Assembly: GCA_965199585.1 (NCBI GenBank)
Contig: CBDASI010000002.1
Coordinates: 1,984,001-2,048,000, forward strand
From: JAVVHH01 sp965199585
GTDB taxonomy: Bacteria > Pseudomonadota > Alphaproteobacteria > Acetobacterales > Acetobacteraceae
DNA: 64,000 nt
Direction of reading: 5' to 3'
How positions within the stretch are numbered: position 1 is the first letter of the stretch; every line of letters starts with the position of its first letter. The notes below the pieces were generated by a model that saw nothing but the letters and a program-made list of their open reading frames with translations, made no database searches and was not told the DNA's origin. Positions 8,776 to 16,668 of this stretch are shown here, piece after piece. The position numbers were made by a program, and so were the translations under genes.

Positions 8776-9230
8776 CGCCAGCAAAGCTGCGGATTGCCCT
8801 CGCGGCGTCAATCTTCGTTAATGTGTTCACGATCGGAACGATCGCCGGCGGCGTCGTCATCTTGACGCGCGACCGTCCGGCAACGTCGCGAACCGCCGGG
8901 CGGCCGATCCGCTCCGCCGGACAGGATCTACCGCCGGCTGACGCTGCACGCTTCCAGGAAGTCATGCGGCAGGCCGTGCAGGACAATCGCGACCTTGCTC
9001 GATTGGCGCGCATGAGCCGCCGGGAGGCAGCTAGGCAATTCATGCAGCCGCAGTTCGACCGGGCGGCCGCGGCCGCGTTCCTCGAACGCGGCCGGCAAGC
9101 CGACCTGCAACTGCGTACCCGCCTGGAAACGGCAGCGCTCGACTTTGCCGCAACGTTGCCCGCCGACGAACGCGCGACCCTGGCGATCGGCCTGGAACGC
9201 GGCGGTCCGCTCCGTGGCGCGCGGCCGTAG
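8772..9230 (+). CDS. Periplasmic metal-sensor-like protein (CnrX/ZraP/Spy-like)
   Basis: The 152-residue protein starts at an ATG overlapping the upstream stop (ATGA, 8772-8775). A single N-terminal membrane anchor (IALAASIFVNVFTIGTIAGG) is followed by a helical periplasmic domain with Arg/Gln/Glu-rich segments (RFQEVMRQAVQDNRDLARLA and FLERGRQADLQLRTRLETAA). This is the layout of 'periplasmic heavy-metal sensor' proteins, which bind metals or misfolded proteins and signal through the anti-sigma factor. His and Cys ligands are scarce, so metal binding is not certain. It completes the sigma, anti-sigma and sensor operon. Confidence 0.65.
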   Translation: MTPAKLRIALAASIFVNVFTIGTIAGGVVILTRDRPATSRTAGRPIRSAGQDLPPADAARFQEVMRQAVQDNRDLARLARMSRREAARQFMQPQFDRAAAAAFLERGRQADLQLRTRLETAALDFAATLPADERATLAIGLERGGPLRGARP

Positions 9231-9304
9231 AAGTTTTTGCACATGCCGCGCGACGGAACGCACCACGATGGCCGTTTAACCGGGCAGTCCAAAGGAGCTG
9301 TTCC

Positions 9305-9640
9305 ATGACACCGGTCAACCTTCGCCTCCTCGCCCTCGGCGCCGCCATACTTATTCCGTTCGCCGCATCGGCCGGCGAGGTCCGCAATCGAGAGGCCAAC
9401 CAGCAGGCCCGCATCGGCCAAGGCCTGCAAAGTGGCCAGATCACCGCCCGCGGTGCGGCGAACCTTGAGCGCCGCGAGGGCAAGATCAACGCTAGCCGCA
9501 CCGCCGATCTGGCGGCCAATGGCGGCCGTCTCACCGGTCAGGAATACCGTAACCTGAACCAGCGGCAGAACGCCCTGTCCAACCAGATCTACATCGACAA
9601 GCACAACGACGTGGCTCAGCCCGGCGTCGTGCCCCGCTAA
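9305..9640 (+). CDS. Small secreted protein of unknown function
   Basis: The 111-residue protein has a clear signal peptide (LRLLALGAAILIPFAASAG) followed by a polar, Gln/Asn/Arg-rich helical domain with QARIGQGLQSGQITARGAAN and GRLTGQEYRNLNQRQNAL. Similar small proteins with this 'GLxSGxITxxGAxxLE' pattern are widespread and uncharacterised. A good Shine-Dalgarno sequence (AAAGGAG) lies about 7 bases before the ATG. It lies 74 bp after the sensor gene and may belong to the sigma factor's regulon (inference). Confidence 0.75.
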   Translation: MTPVNLRLLALGAAILIPFAASAGEVRNREANQQARIGQGLQSGQITARGAANLERREGKINASRTADLAANGGRLTGQEYRNLNQRQNALSNQIYIDKHNDVAQPGVVPR

Positions 9641-9678
9641 GCGCGTTCCTGCCGCCGCCATCCCGAGGAGTATGTCTG

Positions 9679-9945
9679 ATGCACAAAGTACGATCTGGTT
9701 GGCGGCTTGGCTGGCCCGCGCTGATGCTCGTGGCCGTCGTCGCCACGCCGATTCTGACGGCGACGCCGGCGCAGGCGTGATGGCGCCATCCCGGTTGGCG
9801 ACACTGGGGTCCTGGTCCTGTGTGGCACGGCTACTACGGTCCTGGCTGGCGCGCCGGCTGGGGCTACGGCCCTCGTTTCTGGGGACCGCGGGTCGTGGTG
9901 CCGCCGCCGATCGTCATCAGCCCTCCTTACGTCGTGGTGAGATAA
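9679..9945 (+). pseudogene. Small exported Trp/Gly/Pro-rich protein with an in-frame UGA
   Basis: From ATG 9679, preceded by GAGGAG at 9664-9669, the frame encodes a typical signal peptide ending in ILTATPAQA. TGA at 9778-9780 (codon 34) follows at once. The same frame then stays open for 54 more codons, with a low-complexity region rich in Trp, Gly, Pro, His and Tyr (WRHPGWRHWGPGPVWHGYYG, and later FWGPRVVVPPPIVIS), to TAA at 9943. Small exported proteins of this composition are common in alphaproteobacteria. Either one substitution has killed the gene, or UGA is read through, or there is a sequence error. The intact tail composition suggests a recent event. Confidence 0.65.
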
Positions 9946-9949
9946 CACT

Positions 9950-10084
9950 ATGAACTCGCGCTCCCTTTTTCGCTCCATCGCTGTTGCCTGCCTGTTGCTG
10001 ACCAGTGCCGTCGCACTCTCCGGCTGCATCGTCGCGCCGGTGGGACCTGGCTGGTACTATGGTCATCCATATCGCTGGCGGTGA
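9950..10084 (+). CDS. Very small lipoprotein, 44 residues
   Basis: ATG at 9950 begins a frame with a basic N-terminus, a hydrophobic stretch (IAVACLLLTSAVALSG) and a lipobox LSGC (Cys at about residue 26). The mature tail is only about 19 residues, IVAPVGPGWYYGHPYRWR. The aromatic, Pro/Gly/His-rich tail resembles that of the UGA-interrupted protein 5 bp upstream. The pair probably came from one operon of exported peptides behind the ECF sigma cluster. Function is unknown. Confidence 0.65.
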   Translation: MNSRSLFRSIAVACLLLTSAVALSGCIVAPVGPGWYYGHPYRWR

Positions 10085-10431
10085 CGATCGCGCAGCCGTA
10101 GACAAAGCCGAGCCCGGCACTGACACCAGCCTTCGCGATGAAGCTGGTGGCCTCGCCAGCTCGGCAAGCCTTATCGGCGCAGTGAGATGATCGACCGGGT
10201 GCAGGCCGCAACCTCGTCTGCAATCCGCTCAACCGACCGAGCGTTTTAGTCATCTCCGACGCATGCCCAGCCTTTGTTTGCGTGTGGTTCAACTGGCAAC
10301 GCTGCTGAACATTGCCGCTCCAACTGCGATCGTCGTCGTAATACTGCTCATGCCGCTCGGCTGGTCGTTGGTCTGGCGCGACTTTCGGAAACGCGACAGC
10401 GTACGAGACTGGGCTTCCGATTAGTCGCGCC
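10085..10431. other. No recognisable gene
   Basis: Short frames occur on both strands. A minus-strand segment near 10090-10160 reads TSFIAKAGVSAGLGFVYGCA, which looks like a fragment of a hydrophobic small protein, but it has no credible start and is not assigned. The region separates plus-strand small exported proteins from the minus-strand DUF1349 gene, so it should hold transcription ends for both. Confidence 0.4.
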
Positions 10432-11010
10432 TCAGGAAAGGTCGTGCAGATCCCGCCCTAGTGGAGGCCCGACTGTGAACTCGGAGAACTCGACCTCCAG
10501 CCCCGCCCGTTCCGGCGTGCAACACATCGGGCCTACGCGATACACCGATGCACGAGGAACAGGAGCCAAGCGGAGGAGGGGCCATCGACGCTTGTCGTGC
10601 GAGGCCTGGATCCGGATCACGCCTGTCGCAACCGTTACACGAAGCCAGTAATCAGAGGGATCGCCGTCAAGTGGTCCAGTTGCCCAATCGGATTGCCCAA
10701 GCGTCAAAACGCTCCCAAGCCGAGGCGCCTCGTCGGACCATTCGACTCCAGCCTTGATCCAGTGCGCTTCATCGAGACGAACCATAATACCGGCTTGGTC
10801 GTACAGCGCCTTGTAGCGTGCCTTGACGCGGAGTTGCGCCGAGAAATCGCCGATGACCTCGCACCCGTAAAAATGACCGCTATCCCGGATAAAGCCGTAA
10901 TGCGTCTCGCGCCAAAAGTCTGTTCGCGCATCGGTCACAACCCGAAGCCGTTCACCATCCCAACCCCAACACGACGGCTCATTAAGCCAGGTGCCGCCTT
11001 CGAAGCTCAT
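10432..11010 (-). CDS. DUF1349 domain protein (concanavalin-like fold)
   Basis: The 192-residue protein matches the DUF1349 family: an early DARTDFWRETHYGFIRDSGH segment, then KALYDQAGIMVRLDEAHWIK with GVEWSD, and SDWATGPLDGDPSDYWLRV. The family adopts a concanavalin A-like beta-sandwich and is presumed to bind carbohydrate; no enzymatic role is established. The ATG at 11010 (MSFEGGTWLNEP) was chosen over a GTG six codons upstream because the conserved sequence begins here. It stands alone between the small exported proteins and a response-regulator gene. Confidence 0.8.
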   Translation of the reverse strand: MSFEGGTWLNEPSCWGWDGERLRVVTDARTDFWRETHYGFIRDSGHFYGCEVIGDFSAQLRVKARYKALYDQAGIMVRLDEAHWIKAGVEWSDEAPRLGSVLTLGQSDWATGPLDGDPSDYWLRVTVATGVIRIQASHDKRRWPLLRLAPVPRASVYRVGPMCCTPERAGLEVEFSEFTVGPPLGRDLHDLS

Positions 11011-11137
11011 TAGTCGTGCTACTCTCACCAGCTGCTGTTAACTAGGAACAGTTTAAGCCTGCTTCCTGCAGATGCGCTTTGAACCTGAAGCACGAGCTTT
11101 ACTATCGCGGAGTGGCGACCTTTGCGAACGAGCCTTC

Positions 11138-11554
11138 TTACAGACTCGCTTTCCTAAGTGGTTCTGGCTTGTGGCCATGGGGCAGGATTTCCTGGATGTG
11201 AGCGTGGACCACCTCTGCACTGAACGGCTTGGCGATGAAGCGAGCCTTGTCCGGAAGCGCGCCAGGGCTGGGCCGAACATGTCCGGACGCGACGACGAGC
11301 GAGATATGCGGCCACGAGCGGGCGACTTCGCGAGCCAGTGCGAAGCCATCCAGCGCTCCCGGCATCTGCACATCGGTGAATAGCAGGACGACGTCGGTGT
11401 ACCGCGCCTTGAGGAGTTCAAGCGCAGCGTCGCCGTGCTCGGCCTCGAACACCTTGAACCCTGCCTGTTCGAGGATGTCGATCGCATCCATGCGGATCAT
11501 GAAGTCGTCGTCCACGACAAGCGCGCAAGGATAACTCGAGAGGGGTCCATTCAT
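11138..11554 (-). CDS. Stand-alone response-regulator receiver protein
   Basis: The 138-residue protein is a single CheY-like receiver domain with no output domain. It has the acidic pocket LVVDDDF (residues 12-18), the phospho-acceptor Asp in LLFTDVQMPGALDGF (about D61), the conserved Thr/Ser region VVASGHV and the Lys in FIAKPFSAE. Such proteins pass phosphate to other partners or act by protein contact. No histidine kinase is encoded nearby, so its partner lies elsewhere. It is intact and monocistronic in appearance. Confidence 0.88.
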   Translation of the reverse strand: MNGPLSSYPCALVVDDDFMIRMDAIDILEQAGFKVFEAEHGDAALELLKARYTDVVLLFTDVQMPGALDGFALAREVARSWPHISLVVASGHVRPSPGALPDKARFIAKPFSAEVVHAHIQEILPHGHKPEPLRKASL

Positions 11555-11663
11555 TCTGATGTAAGCGACCGAGGTGAACCGGAGTTGCTGACGAACCGTT
11601 ACAACGGAGCGTGTTCACGCCGGGTTTCGCCCGCTCAGCATAAGCGCCTCTTCTCACGGCCTG

Positions 11664-12092
11664 TCATGTGTCCGGCAAACCGGCGGGCCGGGCCAATTGC
11701 GACGCCTGGGCCGGTATATAAGCGGCAAGGCCGTTGCCGAAGCACCAGTCGGCGCGGCTATTGCCGGAGATCACCACCTGGACATCCTCGCGCCGACAAC
11801 CCGGATTGGCAGCCAGCTTATCTGCGATAGCGGCGTACAGCGCCTGTTTGGCGCCGATGTCGCGCGTGTCGCTAGCCACGATATGGATCAACACGATCTG
11901 GTCTGTGCGCCGAACGTCGAGGTAGCTCGTGCTGTAGATGATCTCACTGGGGTCGCGCTGCTCGATGATCTGGAACCGGTCTTCCGCCGGCACGGTGTAG
12001 GTCTCGGTCAATGCCGCATGAACACCGTCAGCGATGGCGCGCAACTCGGTGGGCGAGCGGCCCTTCAGCAACGAAATACGAACTAATGGCAT
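11664..12092 (-). CDS. Tautomerase-superfamily protein
   Basis: The 142-residue protein starts MPLVRISLLKGRSPTE, so removing Met exposes the N-terminal Pro that serves as catalytic base in 4-oxalocrotonate tautomerase and its relatives. It has the double-length subunit of the family (about 130-140 residues) and the conserved middle RFQIIEQRDPSEIIY. The substrate is unknown. The gene lies 12 bp after a tiny membrane-protein frame and is divergent from the LysR gene at 12366, which probably regulates it (inference). Confidence 0.85.
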   Translation of the reverse strand: MPLVRISLLKGRSPTELRAIADGVHAALTETYTVPAEDRFQIIEQRDPSEIIYSTSYLDVRRTDQIVLIHIVASDTRDIGAKQALYAAIADKLAANPGCRREDVQVVISGNSRADWCFGNGLAAYIPAQASQLARPAGLPDT

Positions 12093-12104
12093 GAATAGCT
12101 CCTA

Positions 12105-12263
12105 TCAGCCGAGAAGCAGTCTGAATCCGAGACCGACGAGCACCGTCGCACCAGCGACGAGCGTCGCCGCTGCCCCAAGCCCGGCCAGATAGGCCCGCAA
12201 CGCCAGCCTCGGTACAACATCGTCGCAGGCCGACATCTGGTTCGTAGAAGCAATGACGGGCAC
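12105..12263 (-). CDS. Possible 52-residue membrane peptide upstream of the tautomerase
   Basis: A GTG at 12263 is preceded by a strong Shine-Dalgarno sequence (GAGGAGG, spacing 6) on the minus strand. The frame encodes a short polar head (VPVIASTNQMSACDDVVPR) and one long hydrophobic segment (YLAGLGAAATLVAGATVLVG) ending in GLGFRLLLG. It ends 12 bp before the tautomerase start, so the two would be co-transcribed. No family is recognised. An internal ATG (MSACDD) is an alternative start. The good ribosome binding site and clean membrane segment argue that it is real. Confidence 0.5.
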   Translation of the reverse strand: MPVIASTNQMSACDDVVPRLALRAYLAGLGAAATLVAGATVLVGLGFRLLLG

Positions 12264-12365
12264 ACAGGGCCTCCTCGGTTAGCTTCAACGGATTTGGGTG
12301 ACCGTTGATCATGATGAAGCCCTATGCCAACTTGTTTCAATGATTACCGTTTGTAATGTACCGTC

Positions 12366-13223
12366 ATGAAGGCGCTCGACATCGAGGCCGTGCGGGCCTT
12401 CATCATGACGGTCGATCTGAAAGGGTTTACCCGCGCTGCGGCAGCCTTGGACGCGACCCAATCAGCGGTCAGCCTCCGGATCAAGCGGCTCGAAGACGTG
12501 CTCGGACGACGTTTGCTGGAACGGACGCCACGCCACGTCCGCCTGTCGGCTGACGGCGAGGCGTTTCTCCCGCGGGCCCGTCTCCTCCTGGCTGCACATC
12601 AGCATGCGGTTGGCTCATTCGATACGGAGCGGCGCCGGTTGGTGGTGGGGATCAGCCATCACATTGTGGGAACCGAATTGCCATATCTCCTGAAAAGCAT
12701 CAGTGCCGCCGAGCCGGGCCTGCTGCTGGAGATGCGGGTGATGACCTCCCGGGAAGTGCTCGCCGACTTCGACGCCGGCTCCCTCGACGCGGCCATCGTG
12801 CTCCGGCATGACAGTCGGCGCCAGGACGGCATGCTTCTAATGCAGGAGACATTCGGCTGGATGGCGGCGCCGGATTTCGAGCACCGCGACGGCACGCCGC
12901 TTCGGCTGGCGACCCAGGCGGAGCCGTGCAGCGTCCGCAGCATGGCGATCGATGCCCTGGACCAGGCGGGCGTTCCGTGGACGGAGGTCTTCGTCGGCGG
13001 TGGCGCGACCACGATTGGCGCCGCGGTTTCGGCCGGCCTCGCCGTCGCGGCACTCGGCTGCCGGGTGGCACCAGCCGGCACGACCGATATCGGCCCACAA
13101 CTCCGGCTCCCGGTGCTGCCTCGGCGAGACGTGGTGATCTACGCGAGCGCCACCGATGCGCAGGCAAAAAGCGCCTTGCGGACCCTGGGTGCCGCGATCC
13201 ATTCGACGGCGGGTTCTCGGTAG
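12366..13223 (+). CDS. LysR-family transcriptional regulator
   Basis: The 285-residue protein has the LysR winged helix in its first 65 residues: FIMTVDLKGFTRAAAALDAT then QSAVSLRIKRLEDVLGRRLL. The substrate-binding effector domain follows, with GISHHIVGTELPYLLKSI and the second-lobe segment GVPWTEVFVGGGATTIGAAV. It is divergent from the small membrane peptide and tautomerase genes, with 102 bp between start codons, so it is likely to control them and itself. The effector is unknown. Confidence 0.85.
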   Translation: MKALDIEAVRAFIMTVDLKGFTRAAAALDATQSAVSLRIKRLEDVLGRRLLERTPRHVRLSADGEAFLPRARLLLAAHQHAVGSFDTERRRLVVGISHHIVGTELPYLLKSISAAEPGLLLEMRVMTSREVLADFDAGSLDAAIVLRHDSRRQDGMLLMQETFGWMAAPDFEHRDGTPLRLATQAEPCSVRSMAIDALDQAGVPWTEVFVGGGATTIGAAVSAGLAVAALGCRVAPAGTTDIGPQLRLPVLPRRDVVIYASATDAQAKSALRTLGAAIHSTAGSR

Positions 13224-13236
13224 GCCCGATGCTCTT

Positions 13237-14430
13237 CTAGACCGGGCTGCTGCGCGGACCCCGCTCGCTTCCCGCCGTTCGATCAAGGATGGCCGCGACG
13301 ATCAGCGTGGTGGCGGCAACAACGTAGAGAAGATGGTAATCACCGTCAGTGCGTTGCAGCAGAAACGACATCAGGTAGGCGCCGGCGGCTTGGAGCAGGG
13401 CGAAGCTCACGGTGGCCGTGCGCCAAGCAGCCACCTGCGCAATTGGATGCTGTCGGAGAAGCTCCCTGGTGCGGCCCAAGACGACGGGGATCAGCCCGAT
13501 CGTGCAGGCCCCACCGGCCAGGCTGGACACGGACAGCGCCACGGCACGCGTATCCAGCGCAAGCGTGCCGGTCGCCAGAGCCTCGATCACGATGACGAGG
13601 CTCACCGTGTCGCGAAAGCCGATCCGGTCGGCCAGGCGCCCGGCGAGCACCGGGCCGGCGATCGAGCCAAGCCCGTAGAGCACCCAGTAATGCGTGCCGG
13701 CCTGAAGACCCTGCCCGAGCCCTTGCGCCACGAAAGCGACCAGGAAGACCATGTGCGCCACCAGTGCGAACGCAGCGAGTGCATAGACCGCGTAGACGAC
13801 CCGGAGCGGCCACACCGGCCAGTCCCGCGCGTGGTTCCGCGGCGCGGATCGTTGCGGGCTGGACGTTGACGGCCAGCCACTCCAGCCGACCGCCGTCGCG
13901 ATGGCTGAAAGCAATCCAAGCCCAAGCCAAGCCTGCGTGAGGCCCCTCTGCAACAGCAAGGGCACGAGGGTTCCGGAAAAGGTGATGCCGGCTCCCACGC
14001 CAACGAAGATCGCCCCGCCGACCAGGCCGTGGCGCTGCCGCGGGATGTGCGGCAGGATCGTCGGCGCGGCGAGCACCATCGCGAGGCTGCCCGCAATCCC
14101 GGACAGCAGCCGCCACGTGAAAAACCACGCGAAGCCCAGCGGCCAAGCGCAAGCCAGAAGCGAGACGGTCGCGAGCACCATCGCGCCGCGCAGTAGCCAG
14201 CGCGCCGCCACGTAGCGCGGGCCGACGCCGGCGAGGAGGGCGCCGCAGAGATAGCCAGCGAGGTTGGCCGCCCCGAGATAGGCTGCCGCGCCGGTATCAA
14301 ACCATCCGGCGCTGACCAGGGCCGGCAGCAGCGGCGTGTAGGCGAAGCGGGCGAGACCCAGGCCCACCAGGCTCGCGCAAAATCCAGAGACAGTCGACCG
14401 CCAGACACCGTGGCTGGACGGCTCGGTCAC
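13237..14430 (-). CDS. MFS transporter, YbfB/YjiJ family
   Basis: The 397-residue protein has about 12 hydrophobic spans and the family-typical N-terminus GFCASLVGLGLARFAYTPLL followed by GAANLAGYLCGALLAG. The GTG at 14430 overlaps the stop of the upstream oxidoreductase gene (GTGA), so the two are translationally coupled. YbfB/YjiJ-type transporters are mostly uncharacterised and are presumed to be exporters. Its partner suggests handling of a small redox-active or toxic compound (inference). Confidence 0.8.
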   Translation of the reverse strand: MTEPSSHGVWRSTVSGFCASLVGLGLARFAYTPLLPALVSAGWFDTGAAAYLGAANLAGYLCGALLAGVGPRYVAARWLLRGAMVLATVSLLACAWPLGFAWFFTWRLLSGIAGSLAMVLAAPTILPHIPRQRHGLVGGAIFVGVGAGITFSGTLVPLLLQRGLTQAWLGLGLLSAIATAVGWSGWPSTSSPQRSAPRNHARDWPVWPLRVVYAVYALAAFALVAHMVFLVAFVAQGLGQGLQAGTHYWVLYGLGSIAGPVLAGRLADRIGFRDTVSLVIVIEALATGTLALDTRAVALSVSSLAGGACTIGLIPVVLGRTRELLRQHPIAQVAAWRTATVSFALLQAAGAYLMSFLLQRTDGDYHLLYVVAATTLIVAAILDRTAGSERGPRSSPV

Positions 14431-15002
14431 GCGCCGGCCCCCTCCCGTTGGGCGAGTTCGGCGCGCAAACGCGCGTTCTCTGCCAACAGCGGCTCGATCT
14501 CGGCCCGGGTGAAGCGGGGCTCGATGTATTTCGGGCAATTCCAGTCGAAGCCGACCACGTCGATGACGATGGAAGCCTGCTCGACGAGGTCAGCATGTCC
14601 GTCGGCAGGTACGGCGCGGGCATTGCCGATGAGCTTGAGGCGGCGCCGCGCCGGGTAGTCCATGGCGAACAGGGCGACGCGCCCGCGGTCGATGACGTTG
14701 CCCAGCGAGACGAACTGCCGGTTGCCGGGGTAGTCGGCAAAGCCGATCTGATTGCCGCCGAAAGACTGAATGAACCCGGCCGGCCCACCCCGATGTTGCA
14801 CGTAAGGCCATCCGGTCGCGGTGACGCTGGCGAGATAGACACTGTCCCTTGCCGCCAGGAACTCGAGCTCTCGATCGGTCAGGACGTCGCGATCCTCGAG
14901 GGAGGTCGCCTCGCGCCGCGCGTAGCTCATGCGCGACCCAGCCTCGGATTGCAGCGATCGGGCGGTGTCGTCGAATAGGTTCCGAAAGTAAGCACTGGAC
15001 AT
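14427..15002 (-). CDS. Pyridoxamine 5'-phosphate oxidase-like flavin protein
   Basis: The 191-residue protein has the split-barrel flavin-binding fold of the PNPOx-like superfamily. Visible segments are AARDSVYLASVTATGWPYVQ then HRGGPAGF, GNRQFVSLGNVIDRGRVALF, and an Asp/Trp-rich C-terminal part FDWNCPKYIEPRFT. A C-terminal coiled coil (EPLLAENARLRAELAQREGA) is typical of this subgroup. Members bind FMN, FAD or F420 and reduce unknown small molecules; this is not a vitamin B6 gene. It is divergent from the LysR gene at 15083 (80 bp) and coupled to the MFS gene downstream. Confidence 0.8.
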   Translation of the reverse strand: MSSAYFRNLFDDTARSLQSEAGSRMSYARREATSLEDRDVLTDRELEFLAARDSVYLASVTATGWPYVQHRGGPAGFIQSFGGNQIGFADYPGNRQFVSLGNVIDRGRVALFAMDYPARRRLKLIGNARAVPADGHADLVEQASIVIDVVGFDWNCPKYIEPRFTRAEIEPLLAENARLRAELAQREGAGA

Positions 15003-15082
15003 GAGGTCCAGATGGGCGCTTCACCGGCTGAACATAATCCGGTAGTTCGACAGTTCAGAGTTCCACTTCCCGGAATGGTCAT

Positions 15083-15970
15083 TTGGATCGGTTTGCAGCG
15101 CTAAGCACCTTCGTCGCGGTAGCCGATCAGCGGGGATTTGCGTCGGCAGCGCGTCATCTCGGCATGTCGCCTCCCGCCGTCACGCGCGCGATCGCCGCGT
15201 TAGAGCGGCATCTCGGCGTGCCCCTGCTCCTCCGATCGACCCGCAGCGTCGCGCTCACCGGCGACGGCACCGTCTTCCTCGAGCAGGCGCGCGAGATCCT
15301 AATGCGGCTCCAGGAGGCCGAGCATGCGGCGATGGGTGGTCAAGCCGCGCCCCGGGGCGAGCTCTATATCACGGCGCCGGTCGTGTTCGGCCGGTTGCAC
15401 GTGTTGCCGGTCGTCGCCGATCTCCTGGCGGCGCACCCGGCCCTATCGGTGCGGCTCCAGCTGTTGGACCGAAACATCCGCCTGGTCGAAGAAGGGATCG
15501 ATGTCGCGGTCCGGATTGGTGGTCTGCGCGACAGCAGCCTGCGGGCAGTGCCGATCGGCGCGGTGCGGCAGATCATCGTCGCCAGTCCGGGCTATTGCGG
15601 GCGGCGCGGCCGGCCCGTCCACCCCAGCGAGCTCGCCAGGCACGACATCGTGGCAGGCGACAATATCCGGACCGGCACGACCTGGCGTTTCGGTTCCGGA
15701 CTGCAGATCGGGGTGACGCCGCGGCTGACGGTGACCTCCATCGACGCGCAGCTTGCCGCCGTGTCGGCCGGGTTGGGGATCGCCAACGTCTTGACTTATC
15801 AAGCGGCCGGGGGGCTGGCTGACGGCTCGTTGTGCACCATCCTGGATGACCACTCGCCCGCGCCGTCGCCGATCCACTTGCTATTCGACGTCAGCCGGGC
15901 CCGGTTGCCGGCGGTCCGCCTGTTCATCGCCGCGATGCGCGAGCGTGCTGCCGTAAATGCCTGGCGCTAA
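15083..15970 (+). CDS. LysR-family transcriptional regulator
   Basis: The 295-residue protein begins at a TTG codon (LDRFAALSTFVAVADQRGFA). That residue pattern is the usual LysR N-terminus and the nearby ATG at 15075 is out of frame. The winged helix (SAARHLGMSPPAVTRAIAAL) is followed by an effector domain with YITAPVVFGRLHVLPVVADL and AAVSAGLGIANVLTYQA. It lies 80 bp from the divergent oxidoreductase and MFS operon, which it probably regulates. Confidence 0.85.
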   Translation: MDRFAALSTFVAVADQRGFASAARHLGMSPPAVTRAIAALERHLGVPLLLRSTRSVALTGDGTVFLEQAREILMRLQEAEHAAMGGQAAPRGELYITAPVVFGRLHVLPVVADLLAAHPALSVRLQLLDRNIRLVEEGIDVAVRIGGLRDSSLRAVPIGAVRQIIVASPGYCGRRGRPVHPSELARHDIVAGDNIRTGTTWRFGSGLQIGVTPRLTVTSIDAQLAAVSAGLGIANVLTYQAAGGLADGSLCTILDDHSPAPSPIHLLFDVSRARLPAVRLFIAAMRERAAVNAWR

Positions 15971-16150
15971 ACGTGTCGCTCCTGTGTCACGGCTAGACCT
16001 GAGCGCCGCCTTCGGCTTGTCCAATCAGAAGGCGCCTGAGGTGCATGAGCACCGCGCGCTTTTGCGATCGAGCATCAAACACGAGACGTTAGGTATCCTA
16101 AACCATGCCGGCATAAATTCATCGGAGCCGTCTCACGATCTTCATTTCGA

Positions 16151-16639
16151 TTATCGTTTCACCGGAGCACGCATGGTGAGGCTGGTCGGGCGGTCGTATC
16201 CCGGATGCGCGGTCTCCGCCGTCTTCACAAAGCCCATGTGCGCGAAAGCAGCGTGGTTTTCGGTCAGTTCGATCCGAACCGACAGCTCCAACGTCCCGAG
16301 ATCACGCTTGACGGCTTCGTCCCGTGCCGCGTCGACGAGGGCCCTCCCGATGCCTGACCCGTTCAGACCGGGCCGCACGGCGAGCTTGCCGAGATAAAGT
16401 GCATCATCCATCGGCCGAAGAAAGAGACACCCAACCAGTTCGCCTGCCGCTTTGGCTAACAGCAATGCGCCTGCGGCCGCATCGGCGGCCATGGACTCGC
16501 GTGACAGCAGTCGAGCCGAGGATGGCGGATCGATGCGTCCGTCCATGTAGGCGAATGCACCCTGGATGAGGGCGCGAACGGCGTCCCAGTCAGCGAAGTC
16601 GGCTGGAGCACGGTGGACGGAAACCTTCACGATCGTCAT
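16151..16639 (-). CDS. GNAT-family N-acetyltransferase
   Basis: The 162-residue protein has the GNAT fold. Motif A reads LYLGKLAVRPGLNGSGIGRA followed by LVDAARDEA, giving the acetyl-CoA pyrophosphate loop, and the C-terminal motif is NHAAFAHMGFVKTAETAHPG. The acceptor cannot be deduced. It lies 29 bp downstream of the GcvA-like LysR gene on the same strand and may be co-transcribed with it. Confidence 0.85.
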   Translation of the reverse strand: MTIVKVSVHRAPADFADWDAVRALIQGAFAYMDGRIDPPSSARLLSRESMAADAAAGALLLAKAAGELVGCLFLRPMDDALYLGKLAVRPGLNGSGIGRALVDAARDEAVKRDLGTLELSVRIELTENHAAFAHMGFVKTAETAHPGYDRPTSLTMRAPVKR

Positions 16640-16668
16640 CGGTGACTACCTCCAAGAGGGATGACAGC

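Noticed and set aside
9778..9780. Selenocysteine insertion at the in-frame UGA
   Set aside because: No SECIS-like hairpin was recognised just after the codon, the context is not a redox motif, and no sel genes are in view.
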